Of a stretch of DNA of 21,825 bases, positions 6,462 through 12,761 are shown in pieces. Position 1 is the first letter of the stretch. Every line of letters starts with the position of its first letter. The position numbers were made by a program, and so were the translations under genes. This DNA is from Methylotenera_A sp031429035 (GTDB taxonomy: Bacteria > Pseudomonadota > Gammaproteobacteria > Burkholderiales > Methylophilaceae), in NCBI GenBank assembly GCA_031429035.1, contig JANOYU010000001.1, forward strand, positions 1 through 21,825. Reading direction: 5' to 3'. The notes under the pieces are model-generated. The model saw nothing but the letters and a program-made list of their open reading frames with translations. It did no database searches and was not told the origin of the DNA.

Positions 6462-6664
6462 TCAATATCCTCTGATTGCGGTACCGCTTGCAATAAAGCC
6501 TCAAGCTTATTGCTGGCTAACAACATATTGTTTTTCAAGGCATCCGTTTTTTGTTGCGCTGCCGATAAATCAACACGCAATTGACCGTTCTCCTCGCGCA
6601 AGTTACCGCACAAAGAGACCAGTTTGGAAATTTTTTCCTCTAAACTTTTTAAATCAGCTTCCAT
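6458..6664 (-). CDS. ZapB-like coiled-coil protein (TIGR02449-type)
   Basis: This small coiled-coil protein is commonly found just upstream of zapA in beta- and gammaproteobacteria. From the internal ATG (MEADLKSLEEKISKLVS) it has 68 residues. Nearly the whole length is a heptad-rich helix (LKSLEEKISKLVSLC, LREENGQLRVDLSAAQQK), as in ZapB, which links ZapA and FtsZ to the chromosome terminus. A longer frame starts at 6700, but the added residues (MTIMNFLIYSEC) do not fit the family, so I prefer 6664. It overlaps zapA by 4 nt. Functional equivalence to E. coli ZapB is an inference from structure and position. Confidence 0.85.
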   Translation of the reverse strand: MEADLKSLEEKISKLVSLCGNLREENGQLRVDLSAAQQKTDALKNNMLLASNKLEALLQAVPQSEDIE

Positions 6665-6797
6665 ACACTCACTATAAATTAAAAAATTCATTATAGTCAA
6701 TAGCTAAGGTGGGTTATTCAAAGTAATTTAATATGTTTCGCCATGTTGTTGTTTAAAAAATAATCGCGCAAAGGCAAGAAAGCAGCACATATACAGC

Positions 6798-6803
6798 TAT
6801 AAT
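6798..6803 (+). promoter_or_regulatory. Candidate -10 box for the riboswitch-btuB transcript
   Basis: A perfect TATAAT lies about 15 nt before the first conserved bases of the cobalamin riboswitch. The -35 position is not well conserved. The rest of 6701-6797, between the two divergent transcripts, shows nothing else that I recognise. Confidence 0.5.
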
Positions 6804-6814
6804 CAAGTTTAGTT

Positions 6815-7116
6815 GTTAGGTGCTGCTGTTTATTTATTAATAATAAACACAGTGAAACTGGGAAATAGGTGCGTTTTTTGTCTTCGACATAAAATAATGC
6901 CTATGCTGCCCCCGCAACGGTAAGTGTGACTTGATTTAATCAAATAGCTATGCAAATAGCCACTGAGCTAAACTTAATTTAATTTAATTATTAAGTATGC
7001 TCGGGAAGGCGCATAGATATTGGCTTGCAGCCATGTCATACAAGCCCGGAGACCGGCCTAGCAATTTACGCCTTAATGTTAAGGCAAGCTAGGCAATGCC
7101 GCGGGGTGACGGTGAC
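6815..7116 (+). promoter_or_regulatory. Cobalamin (AdoCbl-type) riboswitch
   Basis: All conserved blocks occur in order: GGTGCTGCTG (from 6819), GGGAAATAGGTGC, the B12-box-containing GCTGCCCCCGCAACGGTAA, AGCCACTG, CGGGAAGGC (7002-7010), AAGCCCGGAGACCGGCC, and the closing CCGCGGGGTGACGG. It lies in the leader of btuB, where adenosylcobalamin binding would be expected to shut off receptor synthesis. The peripheral stem between GGGAAGGC and AAGCCCGG contains a half copy (7008-7030) of the dispersed hairpin family. Confidence 0.97.
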
Positions 7117-7178
7117 CAAAAGCTGCAGCAAATATTCATTTATTTGCGCGCAATTTTCGTCTTTATTATCTTTCTGTA

Positions 7179-7258
7179 TTCCCTAGTTCATTTAAGCCAA
7201 GCTTTTTTAAATAAAAGCTTAAAAAATCTACATGCGGGGACGCATGTAATTTAGGGAA
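7179..7258 (+). promoter_or_regulatory. Putative expression platform sequestering the btuB ribosome-binding site
   Basis: TTCCCTA (7179-7185) is perfectly complementary to TAGGGAA (7252-7258), which contains the btuB Shine-Dalgarno. Between them are two perfect hairpins: AAGCTTTT/AAAAGCTT (7199-7220) and TACATGCG/CGCATGTA (7229-7248, loop GGGA). No U-run terminator is seen between the aptamer and btuB. This suggests control at translation initiation rather than by attenuation. The RNA switching partner inside the aptamer was not identified. Confidence 0.55.
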
Positions 7259-7263
7259 ACATC

Positions 7264-9195
7264 ATGTCTAAAAAAATTATCGCAAGCCTACTTGCGCAAT
7301 CAGTCGTGCTTGCATTTGCAACACCCAGTTATTCAGCCGAAAATATTGAGTTAGAAGAAGTCACTGTTAAGGCTAACCGTTTTGAACATAAAGACACTGA
7401 AACCACTTACGCTTCAGAAATTCATACCGCCAAGCAAATAGAAGCCTCGGGCGCTGCAACGCTATATGATTATTTAGCGCAGCAATCTTCTGTTACCGTG
7501 TTGCCAAACTTTGGCAACAAAGCTTCTCCAAGCATCGATATGCGTGGTTATGGCAGCGAAAATGGCTTTCAAAATATTGCCATTACGGTAGATGGTCAGC
7601 GTTTAAATAATATTGATTTATCGCCGCAACTGATTGGCGCAATTCCACTTGGTAATATTGAGCGCATAGAGATTAGCAAAGGTAGTGGCTCTGTGGTTTA
7701 TGGTGATGGTGCGATGGCAGGCAGCATACAAATTTATACCAAAAATAAAACTGGCGTCACAGTAAGTAGCTCGCTAGGCAACTTTGGCCAAAAAAACGCT
7801 TATATTAATGCTGGCATTTCAGAACAATATATTGATTTATCTGCAAGCCTTGCGCACGACAGCCACGATGGATTTGGCAAAAAAGATGTCAATGGCGATA
7901 AAGATAAATTTGCCAATAACACACAAAACGTGAAGCTAAAAATTAAGCCTACCGATAATTTACGCTTTATCTTAGAAGGCACCAGCGCGCGAGTGAATAC
8001 TTACTACGTTGGTACTTTAAGTGAAGCAGAATTTAAGCAAAACCCACGTCAAAACTCTGGCAATCAATACACCGAGCAAGATTATGATGTTGACCAATGG
8101 CGAGTTGGCATGGAGTACGATATTACGCCAAAATTTAAACTTAAAGCTACGCATTTTAGAGAAGATAAGCGCTCTGAGTTTGTTAATTTTTTCTCAGAAT
8201 CTTTTTACGATTATGATTCTAATGACATTGCTTTAACTTACAGCGGCGATGAACTTAGCGTGATTGGAGGCGTGCAAACCTTTGATGGCGACCGTAAAAG
8301 TACGAGCAATACAACCACTAAAGATAATAAAGCAGTTTTTATTCATACCGAATATCAACCAACTTGGCTGTCTGATGCGTTGACGGTTTCAGCAGGCGCC
8401 CGCAGCGAGAAAGTAAACTATCGCTATGCGCCAACACCAGGAACCAAGCTATCAGATTCTGAAAATTTAAACGCGTGGGACATTGGCGTTAACTATCGCT
8501 TTAACCCAGAACTAACTGCGTTTGCCAATTATAACCAAGCGTATCAAGCGCCAGATATCGATAGATTTTTTACCTTTTTTGGTACGTTTAATGCGTTTAT
8601 TGAGCCCGCAATCGCTAAAACATTGAACATTGGTTTAAACCACACCGCTAATAAAAATCGTCTAAAAATTACCGCTTTTCGTGCAGATTTAAAAGATGAA
8701 ATCTACTTTAACTCACTCACCTTTACCAACACAAATATTGATACCTCACATAAATATGGCTTAGAGCTACAAGATCATTTTAATTTTAATGATGATTTAA
8801 GCGCAGGGTTAATTTACACGTATACGCGCGCCATTATTGACCGTGAAAAAGATTTTGCTGGCGCAGTTAATGGCAATAATTTGCCAGGCGTGCCTAAGCA
8901 CGCAATTACGACAAACTTAAATTATAAATTTTTAGATGCTGGCAATATTAATCTAAGTCATGCATGGCGCGATTCAACCTACGCCTTTAACGACTTTACA
9001 AATAATGCCACGCAAAAACAAGGTCATTACGAGTCCACTAATCTTGCGGTCAGTTATCGCTACAAAAAAGCACAAATATTTGCAGCAGTTAATAACATTT
9101 TTGAGCATGAAAACTCATTGCAAGTAGCTGATGATGCTATTTACCCTGTCGATTTTGTGCGCACTTGGCGTGTGGGTTTAAGGGCAGATTTTTAA
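7264..9195 (+). CDS. btuB: TonB-dependent vitamin B12 receptor BtuB
   Basis: This is an outer-membrane beta-barrel that imports cobalamin using TonB energy. The 643-residue protein has a signal peptide ending near SYSA (residue 25) and a TonB box EEVTVKA at about 31-37. The plug domain follows, with MRGYGSENGFQNIAITVDGQRLN and NIERIEISKGSGSVVYGDGA, and then a long barrel of alternating aromatic strands ending in a C-terminal Phe (WRVGLRADF). Length and order fit the family. The cobalamin riboswitch in its leader and btuM immediately after it make cobalamin, rather than iron, the most likely cargo. An AGGGAA ribosome-binding site precedes the ATG. Confidence 0.95.
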   Translation: MSKKIIASLLAQSVVLAFATPSYSAENIELEEVTVKANRFEHKDTETTYASEIHTAKQIEASGAATLYDYLAQQSSVTVLPNFGNKASPSIDMRGYGSENGFQNIAITVDGQRLNNIDLSPQLIGAIPLGNIERIEISKGSGSVVYGDGAMAGSIQIYTKNKTGVTVSSSLGNFGQKNAYINAGISEQYIDLSASLAHDSHDGFGKKDVNGDKDKFANNTQNVKLKIKPTDNLRFILEGTSARVNTYYVGTLSEAEFKQNPRQNSGNQYTEQDYDVDQWRVGMEYDITPKFKLKATHFREDKRSEFVNFFSESFYDYDSNDIALTYSGDELSVIGGVQTFDGDRKSTSNTTTKDNKAVFIHTEYQPTWLSDALTVSAGARSEKVNYRYAPTPGTKLSDSENLNAWDIGVNYRFNPELTAFANYNQAYQAPDIDRFFTFFGTFNAFIEPAIAKTLNIGLNHTANKNRLKITAFRADLKDEIYFNSLTFTNTNIDTSHKYGLELQDHFNFNDDLSAGLIYTYTRAIIDREKDFAGAVNGNNLPGVPKHAITTNLNYKFLDAGNINLSHAWRDSTYAFNDFTNNATQKQGHYESTNLAVSYRYKKAQIFAAVNNIFEHENSLQVADDAIYPVDFVRTWRVGLRADF

Positions 9196-9233
9196 AAAAA
9201 TGTTATGATGTCATCATGAAATTGGAGAAAGCT

Positions 9234-9797
9234 ATGAATCTATCAACACTCACCAAACCGCTATTAATTGCCGCTAGCATTACGTTTGCCATGTTGCTTA
9301 CGCGCGGCAGCCACGTACTTACGCAAGTATCATTGCCAGACGCTAGTTTGGTGCTATTTTTATTGGGTGGCTTATTGCTAAAACGTTGGGCTTGGTTTGC
9401 GGCGCTTTTTGCTTTAGCTACCTTTATTGATTTTGGTGCGGCAGCTATTGACCCAGCGCAAGGTTTTTGCCTGACCAATGGTTATTGGGGTTTGATTCCT
9501 AGCTACGCGGCGCTGTGGTTTGGCGGCGTTTGGCTAAGTAAGCAAGCCAATGCATTTTCACTATTGCGCTTTGGGGCGGTAAGTTTGGGCGCAACTTTTG
9601 TAGCGTTTGTGGTTTCTACACAAACCTATTATTTGTTCTCTGGCCGCTTTCCAGCCAATGGCGTAATTGAATCAATGCAACATGGTTGGAACTATTTACC
9701 GAATTGGATGGGGGTAAATGCCGCTTATTTTGGTTTAGTGTTGATGGTGGTAGCACTTGTGCGAAGTGTAAAACCTGCTGAGATTTTTAAAGTTTAA
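9234..9797 (+). CDS. btuM: BtuM-type cobalamin transporter
   Basis: This inner-membrane protein of 187 residues has about six hydrophobic helices. It fits BtuM, the small ECF-S-like vitamin B12 transporter of gram-negative bacteria found next to btuB. Thiobacillus denitrificans BtuM uses a single cysteine (Cys80) to coordinate cobalt and remove cyanide from B12. Here a cysteine sits at residue 79, in AIDPAQGFCLTNGYWGL, in the loop after the second or third helix. The frame is open from further upstream (9165), but GGAG seven nt before the ATG at 9234 decides the start. It is 38 nt after btuB and therefore within the riboswitch-controlled transcript. The identification is from memory of the family and not from an alignment. 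Confidence 0.85.
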   Translation: MNLSTLTKPLLIAASITFAMLLTRGSHVLTQVSLPDASLVLFLLGGLLLKRWAWFAALFALATFIDFGAAAIDPAQGFCLTNGYWGLIPSYAALWFGGVWLSKQANAFSLLRFGAVSLGATFVAFVVSTQTYYLFSGRFPANGVIESMQHGWNYLPNWMGVNAAYFGLVLMVVALVRSVKPAEIFKV

Positions 9798-9811
9798 ATA
9801 TAGAAAACGAC

Positions 9812-9839
9812 AAAAGCCGCTTTTGATAGCGGCTTTTTT
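9812..9839 (+). terminator. Rho-independent terminator between btuM and bluB
   Basis: AAAGCCGC and GCGGCTTT pair around an 8-nt loop and are followed by a T-run. The run ends only about 10 nt before the bluB ATG. Confidence 0.85.
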
Positions 9840-9849
9840 ACCACCAAAT

Positions 9850-10515
9850 ATGAAAAATGTGCATTCTTACACCGAGCAAGAGCAAACGGCAATCTATAGA
9901 GTGATTGCCGAGCGGCGTGATATGCGGCACTTTTTAGCCACTCCTGTTGCGCCAGAAATTTTACAAAAAATATTGCAAGCCGCGCACCATGCGCCCAGCG
10001 TAGGGCTGATGCAGCCGTGGCGTTTTATTCGCATTAGCAATTTAGATTTACGCAAACAAATTCACCAATTAGTAGATGAAGAACGTGCGAATACCGCGCA
10101 AGCAATAGATGATGTTGAAACCACTGCGCGCATGGCAGAATTTTTAAAATTAAAAGTGGAAGGTATTTTAACGTGTGGCGAGGTGCTAGTGGCTGCGCTA
10201 TGTAATGATAGGGATAAACATATTTTTGGCCGCCGTACGCTGCCAGAGATGGACATTGCCAGCGTTAGTTGCGCCATACAAAATATGTGGCTGGCAGCGC
10301 GCGCAGAAGGCTTGGGTATGGGGTGGGTTTCGATATTCGATCCAGTTAAATTGGCGAATTTGCTGCACATGCCAGAGGGCGCCAAGCCAATTGCAGTGTT
10401 GTGTTTGGGGCATGTGCATAGTTTTTACAAAGAACCTATGTTGGTTGAAACGGGTTGGACAACTGAGAAAACCTTAGACGAAATGCTCATGGAAAATGGT
10501 TGGAGTAGCTTATGA
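9850..10515 (+). CDS. bluB: 5,6-dimethylbenzimidazole synthase
   Basis: BluB breaks down reduced FMN with oxygen to 5,6-dimethylbenzimidazole, the lower ligand of cobalamin. The protein of 221 residues shows the nitroreductase-like BluB signature: AERRDMRHFLATPVAPEIL, AAHHAPSVGLMQPWRFIRI, an FMN-binding FGRRTLPEMDIASVSCAIQNMW and GLGMGWVSIFDP. A longer frame opens with TTG at 9823 inside the terminator hairpin, so the ATG at 9850 is preferred; it also gives the usual N-terminus (YTEQEQTAIYRVIAERRDMRHF). No clear Shine-Dalgarno precedes it. The stop overlaps the cobU start by 4 nt. Confidence 0.95.
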   Translation: MKNVHSYTEQEQTAIYRVIAERRDMRHFLATPVAPEILQKILQAAHHAPSVGLMQPWRFIRISNLDLRKQIHQLVDEERANTAQAIDDVETTARMAEFLKLKVEGILTCGEVLVAALCNDRDKHIFGRRTLPEMDIASVSCAIQNMWLAARAEGLGMGWVSIFDPVKLANLLHMPEGAKPIAVLCLGHVHSFYKEPMLVETGWTTEKTLDEMLMENGWSSL

Positions 10516-11069
10516 GCATTCATTTAATTTTAGGCGGCGCACGCAGTGGCAAAAGTGCTTACGCAGAAAAGTTGGCGATAGAAAGTAATTTACCCGTCAC
10601 CTACATGGCCACTGCGCAAGTATATGACGACGAATTTAAGGCGCGCGTACAGCACCATAAAGACAGGCGACCTAGCGATTGGCAACTTATCGAAGTTCCA
10701 CATCTTTTAGGTGCTGCCCTGCAAGCCAATATTCATGCGGCTTCTGGAGCACCTAAAATTTCTCCTAATAAACATTGTGTGATAGTTGATTGTTTAACAT
10801 TGTGGCTGGCGCAGTGTATTTGCCCAGAATGCGTGCCGCCTGAGGGCGTAGATTGGCAGCTTGAGCGTGAAAAGTTTTTGCAAACATTGCCAACATTGAA
10901 CGCAGATATTATTTTAGTCAGTAACGAAGTCGGCATGGGCATTGTGCCACTGGGCGAAATTAATCGGCAGTTTCAAGATGCGCAAGGCCGCTTGAACCAA
11001 GCTGTTGCGGCCATCGCAGATAAAGTGACATTTGTGGCGGCTGGCTTACCATTAACGCTAAAGGGCTAA
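10512..11069 (+). CDS. cobU: Bifunctional adenosylcobinamide kinase / adenosylcobinamide-phosphate guanylyltransferase
   Basis: CobU (CobP) phosphorylates adenosylcobinamide and then attaches GMP, giving the activated half for CobS. The 185-residue protein has the P-loop GGARSGKSAYAE (residues 8-19), ATAQVYDDEFKARVQHHKDRR with the guanylylated-histidine region, the VDCLTLWL segment, SNEVGMGIVPLGEINR, and QGRLNQAVAAIAD. Compared with typical family members there appear to be about 13 extra residues between the helix ending ALQAN and CVIVDCLTLWL. This is where the palindromic repeat at 10705-10758 lies. Its ATG overlaps the bluB stop (ATGA), and the S4 gene follows after one nucleotide, so translation is probably coupled. 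Confidence 0.95.
   Translation: MSIHLILGGARSGKSAYAEKLAIESNLPVTYMATAQVYDDEFKARVQHHKDRRPSDWQLIEVPHLLGAALQANIHAASGAPKISPNKHCVIVDCLTLWLAQCICPECVPPEGVDWQLEREKFLQTLPTLNADIILVSNEVGMGIVPLGEINRQFQDAQGRLNQAVAAIADKVTFVAAGLPLTLKG
10705..10758. repeat. Hairpin-family copy E, inside cobU
   Basis: The outer arms TTTTAGGTGCT (10705-10715) and AGCACCTAAAA (10748-10758) are perfect complements. The inner arms AAGCC and GGCTT close the loop AATATTCATGC (10728-10738). The span is 54 nt, 18 codons, and the reading frame runs through as residues around LLGAALQANIHAASGAPK. It is the only copy in the window inside a gene. Confidence 0.8.
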
Positions 11070-11070
11070 A

Positions 11071-11274
11071 ATGAAATTTGAATTAAAAGGTGAATATATT
11101 GCGCTGTGCGATTTGCTAAAAACCGTAGGCATTGCGCAAAGTGGCGGCCAAGGCAAACTATTTGTGGCAGATGGAAACGTAACGGTAGACAGCGTAATTG
11201 AGTTGCGCAAAACCGCAAAAATCCGTAAAGGTCAACGCGTAGAATGCTTTGGCGAAACGATAGAAGTCAGTTAA
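11071..11274 (+). CDS. Small RNA-binding S4-domain protein (YbcJ-like)
   Basis: This 67-residue cytosolic protein consists of a single S4 domain of the YbcJ type. The pattern is FELKGEYIALCDLLKTVGI, then GGQGKLFVADGNVTVDSVIELRKTAKIRKGQRVECFG. S4 domains bind structured RNA such as rRNA or tRNA; the target of YbcJ-like proteins is not established as far as I know. It starts one nucleotide after the cobU stop codon and so is part of the bluB-cobU unit. That is probably a positional accident, because nothing in it suggests cobalamin chemistry. Hairpin copy F follows its stop codon. Confidence 0.9.
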   Translation: MKFELKGEYIALCDLLKTVGIAQSGGQGKLFVADGNVTVDSVIELRKTAKIRKGQRVECFGETIEVS

Positions 11275-11296
11275 ATTAAATAACACTATTTTTTGC

Positions 11297-11335
11297 ATGC
11301 TCTGTAGACCGCATGGATATTGGCTTCCAGAGCAT
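11297..11335. repeat. Hairpin-family copy F
   Basis: ATGCTCTG (11297-11304) pairs with CAGAGCAT (11328-11335). A partly paired inner segment ends in CC/GG and closes an 11-nt loop (11311-11321) that on the minus strand reads AATATCCATGC, identical to copies B and C. A second ATGCTCT at 11340-11346 can pair with the 3' arm instead, an alternative hairpin. It lies between the convergent S4 gene and cobC. Confidence 0.85.
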
Positions 11336-11358
11336 TGAAAATGCTCTCGCATAAAAAC

Positions 11359-11925
11359 TTATAAATTCACGTAATTAAGTTTTGGCACTTTATCTTTAAA
11401 ATCTAGCTCAGTCACACTGGCATAATCGATATTAAATCTGAACAAACCTTTCAGTTCCATATTCAACACATGCGCCAACAGCGCGCGAATTAGCCCACCA
11501 TGCGAAACAATTAATATATGTTTGCCTGCATGTTGCTGCTTCATTTCATCTAAAAAATGCAGCGCGCGTTGTTGCAGTTGGCCAAAAGTTTCGCCATTGG
11601 GCGGTGCAAGGTTTGCGTAATCGTGCGCCCATACGTCAAAAATATCGCGCGGAATATCATCCCATGCTTGCGTTTCCCAATCGCCAAAATGCAGCTCCAT
11701 TAAGCGCGCGTCTTCTTTATGCTGGCCCAAATTAAGCGCCGCTGCCAGCTTAACGCAGCGTTGCAATGGGCTGGTATATATCGCATCAAATTGCGTTTCG
11801 GCCAGCTTAGTTTTTAAATTATTTGCCTCAACCCAAAAATTTTCGCCTACATCAATATCGCTTTGGCCATAGCAAATGCCAGGCGCAATTTGTAACGAGG
11901 TATGGCGGACTAGCGTTATTTTCAT
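11359..11925 (-). CDS. cobC: Alpha-ribazole phosphatase
   Basis: CobC is a histidine phosphatase that removes phosphate from alpha-ribazole 5'-phosphate, or from adenosylcobalamin phosphate, at the end of nucleotide-loop assembly. The 188-residue protein shows the catalytic LVRHTSLQ with the phosphoacceptor His8, SPLQRC, MELHFGDWETQAWDDIP with the conserved acid, PPNGETFGQLQQR, and the second catalytic histidine in LIVSHGGLIRALL. Its substrate is inferred mostly from its place behind cobS and cobT; the fold alone would also fit other phosphoglycerate-mutase-like enzymes. It follows cobS by 10 nt and is the last gene of the cobT-cobS-cobC set. Confidence 0.92.
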   Translation of the reverse strand: MKITLVRHTSLQIAPGICYGQSDIDVGENFWVEANNLKTKLAETQFDAIYTSPLQRCVKLAAALNLGQHKEDARLMELHFGDWETQAWDDIPRDIFDVWAHDYANLAPPNGETFGQLQQRALHFLDEMKQQHAGKHILIVSHGGLIRALLAHVLNMELKGLFRFNIDYASVTELDFKDKVPKLNYVNL

Positions 11926-11935
11926 GGCGTTAATT

Positions 11936-12760
11936 TCATACTACTAAAGCATCTATAAATTGCAGCCAAGTGAGCGATGCTAAGTAAAACATCACCTCAC
12001 TAATTTGCTGCATGGCGCCCAAAGTATCGCCAGTGTAGCCGCCAAGTTTGCGCTTAAGTAGCGCTAACCACCAAAGCCAACCCGCGCCAACAGCGCCCAC
12101 CAGCAAGCAAATATAGCCCAGTGCTAGCTGCCAATAACCCGTGGTAGCAATATAAATTAGCCAACTCAGCAGTAGCACAGGCAATAAACCAAACAAGTTA
12201 GCAAGCCAAAAATCTTGACGCGAAATTTGTGTTGCCAGCGGTTTTGCTTTGCTGCTTTGATTAGCGTTAGTTTTGGCATACGGCAGCGATGCCATTAGCC
12301 ACACAGCAGTTAGCCTGCTTAATGGGTGTGCGCAAATTAAAGCCAGCGCCACCATATCTGCATGCATGCTATTAAGCAGCTGAAACTTTAGCATAAGCAC
12401 AAAAAATAGCGCCACGGCGCCATAAGTGCCTAGTCGAGAATCTTGCATAATAGTAAGCACTTGCTCTCGCCCCCAGCCACCACCAAGGCCATCTGCGCTA
12501 TCTGCCAAGCCGTCCTCATGAAAGGCACCTGTGGCAAAAATAGTGACTGCCATGCTAATGAGTATAGCGATGCTGTGCGGTAAAACTTGGCCCAACAGAT
12601 AGAAAACTAAGGCAGCCAGCAATCCAATCAGCAAGCCAACCAGCGGGAAATATTTAACCGAATGGTTTAAATCTGACTCTTGAAAATTGAGCTGGCTGGG
12701 CACAGGAATACGTGTAAAAAAACCCACCGCTAACAAAAAGTATTGCCATTGTTTTTGCAT
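11936..12760 (-). CDS. cobS: Adenosylcobinamide-GDP ribazoletransferase (cobalamin synthase)
   Basis: CobS is an inner-membrane enzyme that joins adenosylcobinamide-GDP to alpha-ribazole (or its phosphate) to make adenosylcobalamin (phosphate). From the preferred ATG the protein has 274 residues, with several hydrophobic helices. It starts MQKQWQYFLLAVGFFTRIPVP and contains the family's acidic motif HEDGLADSADGLGGG (about 81-95), presumed to bind metal, followed by LTIMQDSRLGTYG. An upstream GTG at 12775 would add five residues and overlap cobT; the ATG at 12760 follows the cobT stop by one nucleotide and gives the usual N-terminus. Confidence 0.95.
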   Translation of the reverse strand: MQKQWQYFLLAVGFFTRIPVPSQLNFQESDLNHSVKYFPLVGLLIGLLAALVFYLLGQVLPHSIAILISMAVTIFATGAFHEDGLADSADGLGGGWGREQVLTIMQDSRLGTYGAVALFFVLMLKFQLLNSMHADMVALALICAHPLSRLTAVWLMASLPYAKTNANQSSKAKPLATQISRQDFWLANLFGLLPVLLLSWLIYIATTGYWQLALGYICLLVGAVGAGWLWWLALLKRKLGGYTGDTLGAMQQISEVMFYLASLTWLQFIDALVV

Positions 12761-12761
12761 A

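Noticed and set aside
6665..6700. Longer N-terminus for the ZapB-like gene
   Set aside because: The added residues are hydrophobic and unlike the coiled-coil family; the internal ATG at 6664 fits better.
9165..9233. Longer N-terminus for btuM overlapping btuB
   Set aside because: The GGAG box points to the ATG at 9234, and the extra residues overlap the btuB C-terminus in another frame.
9823..9849. Upstream TTG start for bluB
   Set aside because: The added codons lie inside the btuM terminator hairpin and are absent from the usual BluB N-terminus.
4662..11335. CRISPR array or integron attC sites as explanation of the hairpin copies
   Set aside because: Copies are kilobases apart with no regular spacers, and the attC core motifs and any integrase or cas genes are missing.
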